From Saprospirales bacterium (GTDB taxonomy: Bacteria > Bacteroidota > Bacteroidia > Chitinophagales > Saprospiraceae): 64,000 nucleotides of DNA. Both the position numbers and the translations under genes were made by a program. The number at the start of each line of letters is the position of its first letter. Position 1 is the first letter of the stretch. The stretch covers positions 1 to 64,000 of the forward strand of contig JADJYG010000015.1 in assembly GCA_016719895.1 (NCBI GenBank), in the 5' to 3' direction. Below, piece by piece: positions 1 to 7,204 of the stretch. The notes under the pieces are model-generated. The model saw only the letters and a program-made list of their open reading frames with translations. It made no database searches and was not told the DNA's origin.

Positions 1-1623
1 AACCTGTTCACCTTGCGTAATGCTATTTGTGCTCACAAAAGCACAACGGATATTTGAATCTTGAATAAGTTGCGCTGCTTTAATGTACCAGGCGGTAACG
101 TAATCAAGAATACCAGTACCGGAAACACCGGCAAAAACCTTTTCCATATCGGCTTTTTGTTCGGCTCCCTGTTCTTTTTTCCCAATAAACGGCGGGTTCC
201 CCAAAATATAACTCAACTGCTCTTTTGGTACGACCTCCGACCAATCCACCCGCAAGGCGTTACCGTGTACAATTCTGGCCGCTTTGGTCAGGGGTAGCCG
301 AACGAAATACTGCCCGAATTCCTCCGAAACTTTCATGTTCATTTGGTGATCCATCAACCACATGGCCACCTCTGCCACCCGTGCCGGGAATTCGTCGTAT
401 TCGATTCCGGCGAATTGATCCACGTCAACCCGGATAATTTCCCGGACATCCAAAACGCCTTGCCCGCCTTTGTTCAGTTCGCGCAGGATCAGAAATTCCA
501 GTTCGCGCAATTCCCGGTAAGAAATGATCAGGAAGTTTCCGCAACCGCAAGCCGGGTCGAGAAAGTGCAGGGTTGAAATTTTGCGGTGCAGTTCGTTCAG
601 CCGGTTCCGGTTGCCTTTGGCCTTTTCAAATTCGGCGTACAGGTCATCCAGGAACAGCGGCTTTATCACTTTCTGAATGTTCTTTTCCGACGTGTAGTGC
701 GCGCCCAGGTTGCGCCGCTCTTTGGGGTTCATTACGGCCTGAAACATCGAACCGAATATAGCCGGGGAAATCCTGCCCCAATCCAGGCCGCAAGCCTCCA
801 ACAGCATTTCCCGCATTTGGCTATCGAACGCCGCCGGCCTCAACGTTTCCTCAAACAGTTTGCCGTTCACATACGGAAAAGCCGAAAGGCTTTCGTCGAG
901 GTTGGTAAGGCGTTGTTCCGGGGGCGTGTTCAGCGTGTCAAAGATCAACGACAGGTGCGCGGCAAGGTCGCTGCCGTCGGGCTTGGTGTGCAGGTCGAGG
1001 TATTGCCAGAACGTACCCTTTTCAAAAATACCGGTGTCATCGGCAAACAGGGCGAAAAGCAGCCGCACCAAATACAGTTCCAGGGCGTGACCGGTGTAAC
1101 CGATTTCCTCCAACCGGTCGTGCAGGCGTCCCATCAATTCGGCGGCTTTGATGTTTACCGGGTCTTCCTCTTTGTAGGTGCGTTTTTCGTACCCGGCAAT
1201 GAAGCCGAACAAATGCACCTGATTAGGGAAGTCGCGTAACTCAAAATCGTTTTGCGCGCCCGTGTCGAGGTCGTACAGCCGGAACCGCTGGAAATCGGAA
1301 ACAAGTATGTATTTGGGTAGTTCGTGTTCTTTCAGGCCGGGGAAATAGTCTTTGGCCTGTTGTGCGGCTTTGTCCAGGTCTTTGCCCCTCGATTTGTGTT
1401 CGACCAGGATGTTACCTTTCCAAAGCAGATCAATAAAGCCCTGTTTGCCGTCGCTTTTTTTGACGGGCGTTTCAAATGTCGCAACCCGCCGCCGGTGAAT
1501 TCCGAACACGTCGAAAAATTCACCCCAAAACGATTTGGCTTCGGCGTCTTCGCTGCTTTCGTGTTCCCATTCTTTTGAAAAGGCGATAGCGCGGGATTTG
1601 ATTTCATTCCAACTTAGGGGCAT
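1..1623 (-). CDS. Type IIL (MmeI-like) fused restriction-modification enzyme, partial
   Basis: Single-chain restriction and N6-adenine methylation enzyme; the first 541 codons are visible and the rest lies beyond the left edge. Seen: a PD-(D/E)XK nuclease site of the spacing typical of MmeI, D65-X9-E75-H-K77, in the first 80 residues; a helical linker; methylase motif I FLDPACGCGNFL near residue 350; and motif IV GNPPF near residue 485. The target-recognition domain would follow and is not visible. Family members cut a fixed distance from their site and methylate one strand (known for MmeI). The ATG start gives MPLSWNEI. The gene lies downstream of rhuM and ORF6N genes on the same strand, a common accessory-island association. 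No frame break is seen in the visible part. Confidence 0.9.
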   Translation of the reverse strand, partial: MPLSWNEIKSRAIAFSKEWEHESSEDAEAKSFWGEFFDVFGIHRRRVATFETPVKKSDGKQGFIDLLWKGNILVEHKSRGKDLDKAAQQAKDYFPGLKEHELPKYILVSDFQRFRLYDLDTGAQNDFELRDFPNQVHLFGFIAGYEKRTYKEEDPVNIKAAELMGRLHDRLEEIGYTGHALELYLVRLLFALFADDTGIFEKGTFWQYLDLHTKPDGSDLAAHLSLIFDTLNTPPEQRLTNLDESLSAFPYVNGKLFEETLRPAAFDSQMREMLLEACGLDWGRISPAIFGSMFQAVMNPKERRNLGAHYTSEKNIQKVIKPLFLDDLYAEFEKAKGNRNRLNELHRKISTLHFLDPACGCGNFLIISYRELRELEFLILRELNKGGQGVLDVREIIRVDVDQFAGIEYDEFPARVAEVAMWLMDHQMNMKVSEEFGQYFVRLPLTKAARIVHGNALRVDWSEVVPKEQLSYILGNPPFIGKKEQGAEQKADMEKVFAGVSGTGILDYVTAWYIKAAQLIQDSNIRCAFVSTNSITQGEQV

Positions 1624-1839
1624 GGGTGCGGCGTCTTTTTGCAGTTTTGAGTTATGCAAATGTATTTGGTTTCTGCTTTAAAGAAGTTTTTTACATTGCT
1701 TCCCCGTGACCGGGCAGCGGAAAAACCAAACAAGTCCTTTGCCCAGGTTTGAGGGGGCGGAAACGAGCGCTGTCTTGTAATTTTATTGCTTCCCGTCGCA
1801 GGTGTAGTTAAATTGAGGATTCCTTTTCAATCAACACTT

Positions 1840-2835
1840 TTAACCGTCTTTCTTTTTGCCAGTGTCCAATTTTTTCAAATCCGCTTCCAGTTCTTTCAGA
1901 CTTTCCACCCGTTCCAAAGTCCGCTGCCCGGCCTTAAATTTTTCATACTGACTTTCCGCCATTTCATCGGCTAGCGCCTTGGTGATACGCCCGGCATGTT
2001 CTAAGACTTCCCGCTCGTTAATGGTCAGAATATCTTTCAGGCGCTTTATCCAATCTTTCATATACATGGGTCTGCGCTGTTGGGCTTGCGCCTCTGCAAA
2101 GGCAAGGTATTGTTCGACCAACAGGTTCAGGGCGGTTATTTCGTCTTCGTTCAGGTAGTTTTTAGCCGTTGTCACGTCACCTTTCCGAACCTTCGCGCCT
2201 GCCCAGGTTGTCAAACCCACGTTCGGTTTTTCGGCGTTGGCGCGTCCGGCAATGATTTCGGCCGCCGTTTGTTTGCTTACGGCCCAGAGCAGTTTGTTTT
2301 GTACGATTTTGAAAAATTCCAGGGTGGATTCGGTATTCGGGTCGTAGTCTATGCTTGTGGCATAAATGTCTTTGACCTTTTGGTAAAACACCTTTTCGGA
2401 GCTACGAATGTCCCGGATACGGGCCAACAGTTCGTCAAAGTAGTTCATTTGGCCAGCGCGTTTCAGACGTTCATCATCGAGGGTAAAGCCTTTAATTATG
2501 TATTCGCGTAGCCGCTGCGTTGCCCAAATGCGGAATTGTGTACCGCGAAGGGAGTTTACCCGATAGCCGACGGAAATAATCATATCGAGGTTATAGTAAT
2601 CAACCAGGTACGTTTTCCCATCGGCGGCAGTTGTTGCATTTTTTGCAACAACTGCCGCCGGGCTTAACTCCCCTTCCTCAAAAACATTTTTGATATGCCG
2701 GGAAATAACCGACTTGTCGCGCTGGAATAATTCGGCCAATTGATTCAGCGTAAGCCAAACCGTTTCGCCCTCCATGCGCACTTCCACTTTGGTTTGCCCG
2801 TCTTCCGATTGGTAAAGGATGATTTCGCTGTCCAT
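1840..2835 (-). CDS. rhuM: RhuM family protein
   Basis: 331-aa RhuM (virulence protein RhuM) family member; the molecular role is unknown. The N-terminal 60 residues look like a winged-helix/KilA-N-type DNA-binding region (LTLNQLAELFQRDKSVISRH). It is followed by the family signature YRVNSLRGTQFRIWAT near residues 95-110 and a largely helical C-terminal half ending in a charged coiled-coil-like tail. It starts 12 bases after the ORF6N gene stops, so the two are probably co-transcribed. The coding sequence contains a perfect 16-bp-arm palindrome around residues 60-70. RhuM genes often sit inside or beside restriction-modification loci (known), as here. Confidence 0.88.
   Translation of the reverse strand: MDSEIILYQSEDGQTKVEVRMEGETVWLTLNQLAELFQRDKSVISRHIKNVFEEGELSPAAVVAKNATTAADGKTYLVDYYNLDMIISVGYRVNSLRGTQFRIWATQRLREYIIKGFTLDDERLKRAGQMNYFDELLARIRDIRSSEKVFYQKVKDIYATSIDYDPNTESTLEFFKIVQNKLLWAVSKQTAAEIIAGRANAEKPNVGLTTWAGAKVRKGDVTTAKNYLNEDEITALNLLVEQYLAFAEAQAQQRRPMYMKDWIKRLKDILTINEREVLEHAGRITKALADEMAESQYEKFKAGQRTLERVESLKELEADLKKLDTGKKKDG
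2623..2659. repeat. Perfect inverted repeat inside rhuM (16-bp arms, 5-base loop)
   Basis: Arms at 2623-2638 and 2644-2659 are exact reverse complements, separated by TTTTT. On the coding strand they encode the alanine/threonine-rich stretch AAVVAKNATTAA. The arms are about half GC, so the RNA could form a stable stem; the DNA could also be a two-fold protein-binding site. Function unknown. Confidence 0.9.
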
Positions 2836-2847
2836 AAGGCTATATTT

Positions 2848-3426
2848 TTAGTCGTTGACGCTTTCCGTTTCTTTTTTAAACCCGATACGCGGGCGGTTTT
2901 GCCAGTCGTCAACCCGCGGGTTTTCGGTTTGCAGCGCTGCGATTTCATCGGCGCGGGCCTGATTTTCTTCGCCAAGCCACCGGAGCACTTCATGCACATC
3001 GGCGAATTCCCGCTCGAACCTGGTTTCCAGTTCGGCGATTTTCTGTGCCAGTTCGGCGTAGGTGAGGGCAAACCGGCGGAATTCGACAAAAGCGCGCATG
3101 ATGGCGATGTTGACCTGGATGGCCTTTTCGCTGCGCAAAACGCTGGAGAGCATGGCGACGCCTTGTTCGGTGAAGGCGAAAGGTAGTTTGCGGGTGCCTC
3201 CCCAACTTGATATCACAATTTGTGATATCAAGTTGTTCCATTCGTTTTGCGAAAGTTGAAACATAAAATCCTCCGGAAAGCGGTGCAGATTTCGTTTTAC
3301 AGCCTGGTTAAGCGCGCGGGTTTCCACTTCATAAAGCGCTGCCAAATCAAAATCAAGCATCACCTTCTGTCCCCGAACCTCGTATATTTTTTGCCGGATC
3401 AGTTGTAATTCCATTTCGCACAGCAT
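2848..3426 (-). CDS. ORF6N domain-containing protein
   Basis: 192-aa protein with an N-terminal ORF6N domain (about residues 8-95), a predicted DNA-binding domain first seen in phage and accessory-region proteins. Seen: the family pattern VMLDFDLAALYEVETRALNQAVKRN is split over residues 22-46, followed by FPEDFMFQL and the highly conserved FAFTEQGVAML. The C-terminal 80 residues are helical and acidic. ATG codons at residues 1 and 5 are both plausible starts. It is first of a same-strand set with rhuM and the MmeI-like enzyme, and may regulate that block (inference). A perfect palindrome lies in the coding region just before the FTEQGV motif. Confidence 0.87.
   Translation of the reverse strand: MLCEMELQLIRQKIYEVRGQKVMLDFDLAALYEVETRALNQAVKRNLHRFPEDFMFQLSQNEWNNLISQIVISSWGGTRKLPFAFTEQGVAMLSSVLRSEKAIQVNIAIMRAFVEFRRFALTYAELAQKIAELETRFEREFADVHEVLRWLGEENQARADEIAALQTENPRVDDWQNRPRIGFKKETESVND
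3204..3234. repeat. Perfect inverted repeat inside the ORF6N gene (15-bp arms, 1-base centre)
   Basis: Arms 3204-3218 and 3220-3234 are exact reverse complements around a single T. The AT-rich core contains GATATC twice. It encodes NNLISQIVISS on the minus strand. The near-absence of a loop makes a DNA operator more likely than an RNA hairpin (inference). Confidence 0.9.
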
Positions 3427-3767
3427 ATTTTTTAATAAAAGACCGGTGAAATGTATTGAAACTTTTTGTTTTATTTGGTTGAAGGCCCAACTCTAGATAT
3501 ATTTTTTTTAATTTCAAGAGTGAAATTACCCGCTCGCGGCGCGCGTCTGGAAGCCCTTATTTCCACACGTGTCTTTATCTTTGAAACAGGTTAGCGCAGG
3601 TATTCGTCTCCGCTAAACAAAAGGTTATACCTGACGGACAACGGTATCGCGGCCGACCAGATAACATATAAAAGGCTGCGGAAAATCCCAGCCGCGCATC
3701 AGAGCTGTCTCCAAAGAAACCGACGCGGCGAACCAGCGGGTGGAGGTGAAGGCGCCGAAGAAATAGG
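3427..3767. other. 341-bp gap without a convincing gene
   Basis: AT-rich near the ORF6N start and GC-rich toward mnmE. A minus-strand stretch (about 3640-3770) can be read as a short barrel-like peptide (FTSTRWFAASVSLETALMRG) without a start, possibly a remnant. It is interrupted by stops, so no gene is called. Confidence 0.5.
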
Positions 3768-5216
3768 TTACTTTCCAATACAAAACTTACCGAAAATATT
3801 CCCCAACAAATCCTCCACGCCAATCTCCCCGGTGATCTCGCCCAGGAAGTTTAGTGCCCGCCGGATGTCCAGCGCGATAAAATCGCCCGTAACGCCTGAT
3901 TCCAGGGCGGTAGTTACATCGTCGAGGGCCGAGGCGGCGCGTTGCAGGGCGTCGTAGTGGCGGGCGTTGGTCACGATGGTGTGGTCCAGTTCCACCTCCC
4001 CGCCCAGGGCGATTTCAAACAGTTTTTCCTTCAGGTACTCGATGTTTTGTTCGGTTTTGGCGGAGATGGGTATTAATGAGGAATGTGGAACGCTGAACGC
4101 TGAATGCGCGGGAAGCGGGCCGCCTTCCAGGAGGTACGGAGGAATATCCGGGCTGGTGGGGTCAAGCAGCCATTCGGTTTTGAAATAGGGGTTCATATCC
4201 ATTTTATTGCACACGACGATGAGCCCCCCCCGCCCCCCCAGGCTTGCCAGATCCGCATACACCTCCGCCAGCGTCATGGCCGCCACGTCCCACACGTATA
4301 CCAGGATCGATGCCTGTTGTATTTTCTCCATCGTGCGCTGCACCCCCAGCGCCTCGATCTGGTCCTGCGCCTCACGGATGCCGGCCGTGTCGACCAGACG
4401 AAACTGCAGGCCCCGGATGTTCAGCACTTCCTCGATCGTGTCGCGCGTGGTGCCGGCGATTTCACTCACGATGGCGCGCTCTTCGTGGAGCAGGGCGTTG
4501 AGCAGGGTGCTCTTTCCTGCGTTAGGCCGGCCGGCGATGACGGTGGCTATACCGGTTTTCAGGGCATTGCCCAGGGCGAATGACTGTAGCAACGGACGGA
4601 TATAGCCCTGAATTTTTTCCACCAGCGCCTTCATCTGAATCCGGTCGGCAAACTCCACGTCCTCTTCCGAAAAATCGAGCTCCAACTCCACCAGACTGGC
4701 AAAGTGGATGAGCTCCTCGCGCAGGCGGGCGATCTCGGTTTTGAAACCGCCGCGCAACTGGCGCAAGGCCACCGCATGGGCGGCCTCGCCCTGGCTGGCC
4801 ACCAGGTCGGCCACGGCTTCGGCCTGGCTGAGGTCCATTTTTCCGTTGAGAAAAGCGCGCAGCGTAAACTCGCCGGGCTGGGCCATGCGGGCGCCGCGGC
4901 GCAGGAGCAGTTGCAGCACTTCCTGCTGGATGTAGGCCGAGCCGTGCACGGATATTTCCACCAGGTCTTCGCCGGTGTATGTCGCGGGCGCCCGAAAAAC
5001 GGTGACGAGCGCCTCATCGAGCGCGCGGCCCTGTTCGTCTTCGATACGGCCGAAATGCGCCGTGTGCGAGGGCTGGTTTTCGAGGCGTTTGCCGCGAAAA
5101 ATGCCGTCGGCAATGATCAGGGCTCTCGGACCGGAGAGGCGCAGCACCGCGATAGCGCCCGTGCCCGGCGGTGTGGCCAGGGCGGCGATGGTATCGGAAA
5201 GATCGGGAATGACCAT
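3768..5216 (-). CDS. mnmE: tRNA uridine-5-carboxymethylaminomethyl modification GTPase
   Basis: MnmE, with MnmG, modifies the wobble uridine of certain tRNAs. 482 aa from ATG (MVIPDLSDT). Seen: N-terminal folate-binding domain with FTLRAFLNGKMDL; G1 GRPNAGKST near residue 230; G2 GTTRD; G3 DTAG; G4 NKMD; and the C-terminal FCIGK whose cysteine is characteristic. It is slightly longer than the usual 450-465 because about 35 extra residues (proline- and serine-rich) sit between NKMD and the SAKT motif. The DNA of that insert holds a tandem GAACGCT repeat. mnmG is not in the window. The longer upstream reading frame overlaps the ABC-F gene and was not used. Confidence 0.96.
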   Translation of the reverse strand: MVIPDLSDTIAALATPPGTGAIAVLRLSGPRALIIADGIFRGKRLENQPSHTAHFGRIEDEQGRALDEALVTVFRAPATYTGEDLVEISVHGSAYIQQEVLQLLLRRGARMAQPGEFTLRAFLNGKMDLSQAEAVADLVASQGEAAHAVALRQLRGGFKTEIARLREELIHFASLVELELDFSEEDVEFADRIQMKALVEKIQGYIRPLLQSFALGNALKTGIATVIAGRPNAGKSTLLNALLHEERAIVSEIAGTTRDTIEEVLNIRGLQFRLVDTAGIREAQDQIEALGVQRTMEKIQQASILVYVWDVAAMTLAEVYADLASLGGRGGLIVVCNKMDMNPYFKTEWLLDPTSPDIPPYLLEGGPLPAHSAFSVPHSSLIPISAKTEQNIEYLKEKLFEIALGGEVELDHTIVTNARHYDALQRAASALDDVTTALESGVTGDFIALDIRRALNFLGEITGEIGVEDLLGNIFGKFCIGK

Positions 5217-5238
5217 GATAACGTTTGATGCCCGAAGT

Positions 5239-7098
5239 TCAGGATTTATCCGCCAATTCCAGCCAGCGCATTTCTTTTTCGTCGAGGGTATTTTGCAGCT
5301 GGCCCAGTTCGGCCGACAGGCGGGTGGCTTCGCCGGCGCCGAGGTCGGCGGCATTGAAGCGGTCCATAATTTCGGCTTTGCGGCGTTCGAGTTGGGCGAT
5401 ATCTTTTTCCAGCCGTTTCATTTCGTTGCGTTCCGTGCCGGAAAGCCCGTTGGCAGGAGCCGCCGGCCGGGGTGCGGCGGCGGTTTCTGTGGCTGGCAGC
5501 GCGGTGGGTTTGCTGCGCTGCAGCGCCCGGTACTCCGCATAGGTGCCGTTGAAATCCTGGACCCTGCCGTTGCCTTCAAACACAAACAAGTGGTCGACAA
5601 GGCGGTCCATGAAATAGCGGTCGTGGGTGACGATGACCACACAGCCCGGAAAGTCTTCCAGAAAATCTTCGAGTACCTGCAGGGTGAGCACGTCGAGGTC
5701 GTTGGTGGGCTCGTCGAGAATGAGGAAGTTGGGGTTGCGCATCAGCACGGTGAGCAGGTAGAGGCGCCGCCGCTCGCCACCGGAAAGCTGGCTGACATAC
5801 ACCTGTTGCTGCGGCCGGCTGAACAGGAAACGCTCGAGCAGCTGGGCGGCCGTCAGTTCTTTTCCTTTCTCCAGCGGGATCACGTCGGCGATGTCGCGCA
5901 CGGCGTCGATCACGCGTTTGTCCTGGTTCAGCTGAATACCTTCCTGGCGGTAAAAGCCGAAAATAATCGTGTCGCCCACCACTACCTTCCCGGTGTCGGG
6001 GGGCAGGCCTTGGGTGATGATTTGCAGAAAGGTGGATTTTCCGGCGCCGTTGGGGCCTACGATACCCACGCGTTCCTTGCGTTTGAATTTGTAGGAAAAG
6101 TTCTCGATCAGCACCCGCTCGCCGTAGCGCTTGCTGATGTTGTGGCATTCCACAATCTTGCTGCCCATCCAGTTTTCCTTGATCTGAAGGGTCATTTCCT
6201 CTTTTTTTACCCGCAGGGCGTCGTTGGTTTCCCGGCGGTCGAAGTAGGCATCCACGCGGGCTTTGGCTTTGGTGGTGCGGGCTGCCGGGCTGCGGCGCAC
6301 CCAGTCGAGTTCGCGCTTGAGGAGTTTGTTCTGGCGCTCGTAGGTAGTGCTGGCCACTTCCTCGCGCTGGGCTTTTTTCTCGAGATAGTCGGAATAATTG
6401 CCCTTGTACCGGTAGAGCTGGCCGCCCTCGAGTTCGATGATGCTGTCGCACACGTTTTCGAGAAAATAGCGGTCGTGCGTCACCATAAACAGCGTAATGC
6501 CGGGCTGCTGGAGGTATTCTTCGAGCCACTCGATCATGTCCACATCCAGGTGGTTGGTGGGCTCGTCGAGGATGAGGAAATCCGGCTCGTCGAGCAGTAC
6601 TTTCACCAGGGCCAGGCGTTTTTGCTGGCCGCCGGAAAGCGTGCCTACCTTTTGCTCGAGGTTGTGCATTCCGAAGCGGAAGAGCAGTTCCTTCACTTTC
6701 GACTCGAACGACCAGGCCTGGTGTTCTTCCATGGCGGTGATGGCTTCCTGTAGTTCGGTAGCATCTTCGGGGTGTGCCAGGGCGTGTTCGTAGCGTCGTA
6801 CGAGCCGTACAAGCGGATTACTGTCGTCAAGCACGGCGCCCAGCACGTCGATATCGGGGTGGAATTCGGGCTCCTGGTCGAGCCAGCCGATGCGGATATC
6901 CTTGCGCAGGGTGATCCTGGCGTTTTCGCCCTCCGAGCCTTCGCGCCCGGCAATCACCCGCATAAGCGTGGTTTTGCCGGTGCCGTTTTTTGCGATCAGG
7001 CCTATTTTTTGCCCCTTGTCGATATGCAGGCTGATATTGCGAAAGAGCACTTTTTCGCCGTACGACTTGGTGACGTTTTCGAGTGTGAGGAAGTTCAT
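5239..7098 (-). CDS. ABC-F family ATP-binding protein, Uup-like
   Basis: 619-aa soluble protein with two ABC ATPase domains and no membrane segments; ABC-F proteins act on the ribosome. Seen: first Walker A GLIAKNGTGKTTL, first signature LSGGQQKRLALVKVLL, second Walker A GPNGAGKST, second signature LSGGERRRLYLL, two LDEPTN Walker B motifs, and a C-terminal coiled coil (residues about 545-619) like that of Uup. The chosen start gives MNFLTLENV; a longer frame continues upstream but crosses a strong hairpin and has no homology. The start lies 9 bases after that hairpin, which could limit ribosome access. Divergent from the barrel gene; mnmE follows 22 bases downstream. Confidence 0.93.
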   Translation of the reverse strand: MNFLTLENVTKSYGEKVLFRNISLHIDKGQKIGLIAKNGTGKTTLMRVIAGREGSEGENARITLRKDIRIGWLDQEPEFHPDIDVLGAVLDDSNPLVRLVRRYEHALAHPEDATELQEAITAMEEHQAWSFESKVKELLFRFGMHNLEQKVGTLSGGQQKRLALVKVLLDEPDFLILDEPTNHLDVDMIEWLEEYLQQPGITLFMVTHDRYFLENVCDSIIELEGGQLYRYKGNYSDYLEKKAQREEVASTTYERQNKLLKRELDWVRRSPAARTTKAKARVDAYFDRRETNDALRVKKEEMTLQIKENWMGSKIVECHNISKRYGERVLIENFSYKFKRKERVGIVGPNGAGKSTFLQIITQGLPPDTGKVVVGDTIIFGFYRQEGIQLNQDKRVIDAVRDIADVIPLEKGKELTAAQLLERFLFSRPQQQVYVSQLSGGERRRLYLLTVLMRNPNFLILDEPTNDLDVLTLQVLEDFLEDFPGCVVIVTHDRYFMDRLVDHLFVFEGNGRVQDFNGTYAEYRALQRSKPTALPATETAAAPRPAAPANGLSGTERNEMKRLEKDIAQLERRKAEIMDRFNAADLGAGEATRLSAELGQLQNTLDEKEMRWLELADKS

Positions 7099-7107
7099 GT
7101 ACGAATA

Positions 7108-7142
7108 GTGGGGCGAATTTTCGAATTGAAAATTCGCCCCAC
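7108..7142. promoter_or_regulatory. Perfect 15-bp-arm hairpin in the ABC-F leader
   Basis: Arms 7108-7122 and 7128-7142 are exact reverse complements around GAATT. The base is GTGGGGCG and the inner part is AT-rich. In the minus-strand transcript the stem ends 9 nt before the ABC-F start codon, over the place where a ribosome would bind. It could also be an operator shared with the divergent gene at 7205. Confidence 0.7.
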
Positions 7143-7204
7143 AAAGGTGCAACCTTACCACCGCATTTGAGCACCTTGAACACAAAAACAACCCGCCTGC
7201 TTGT

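Noticed and set aside
3575..3823. 82-codon minus-strand frame before mnmE
   Set aside because: It overlaps the 3' end of mnmE and shows no recognisable domain.
5217..5354. N-terminal extension of MnmE by 46 residues
   Set aside because: It overlaps the end of the ABC-F gene and lacks family similarity; MVIPDLSDT is the normal start.
4975..6753. 592-codon plus-strand frame opposite mnmE and the ABC-F gene
   Set aside because: Composition is that of a mirror of GC-rich genes; both real genes on the minus strand have complete motifs.
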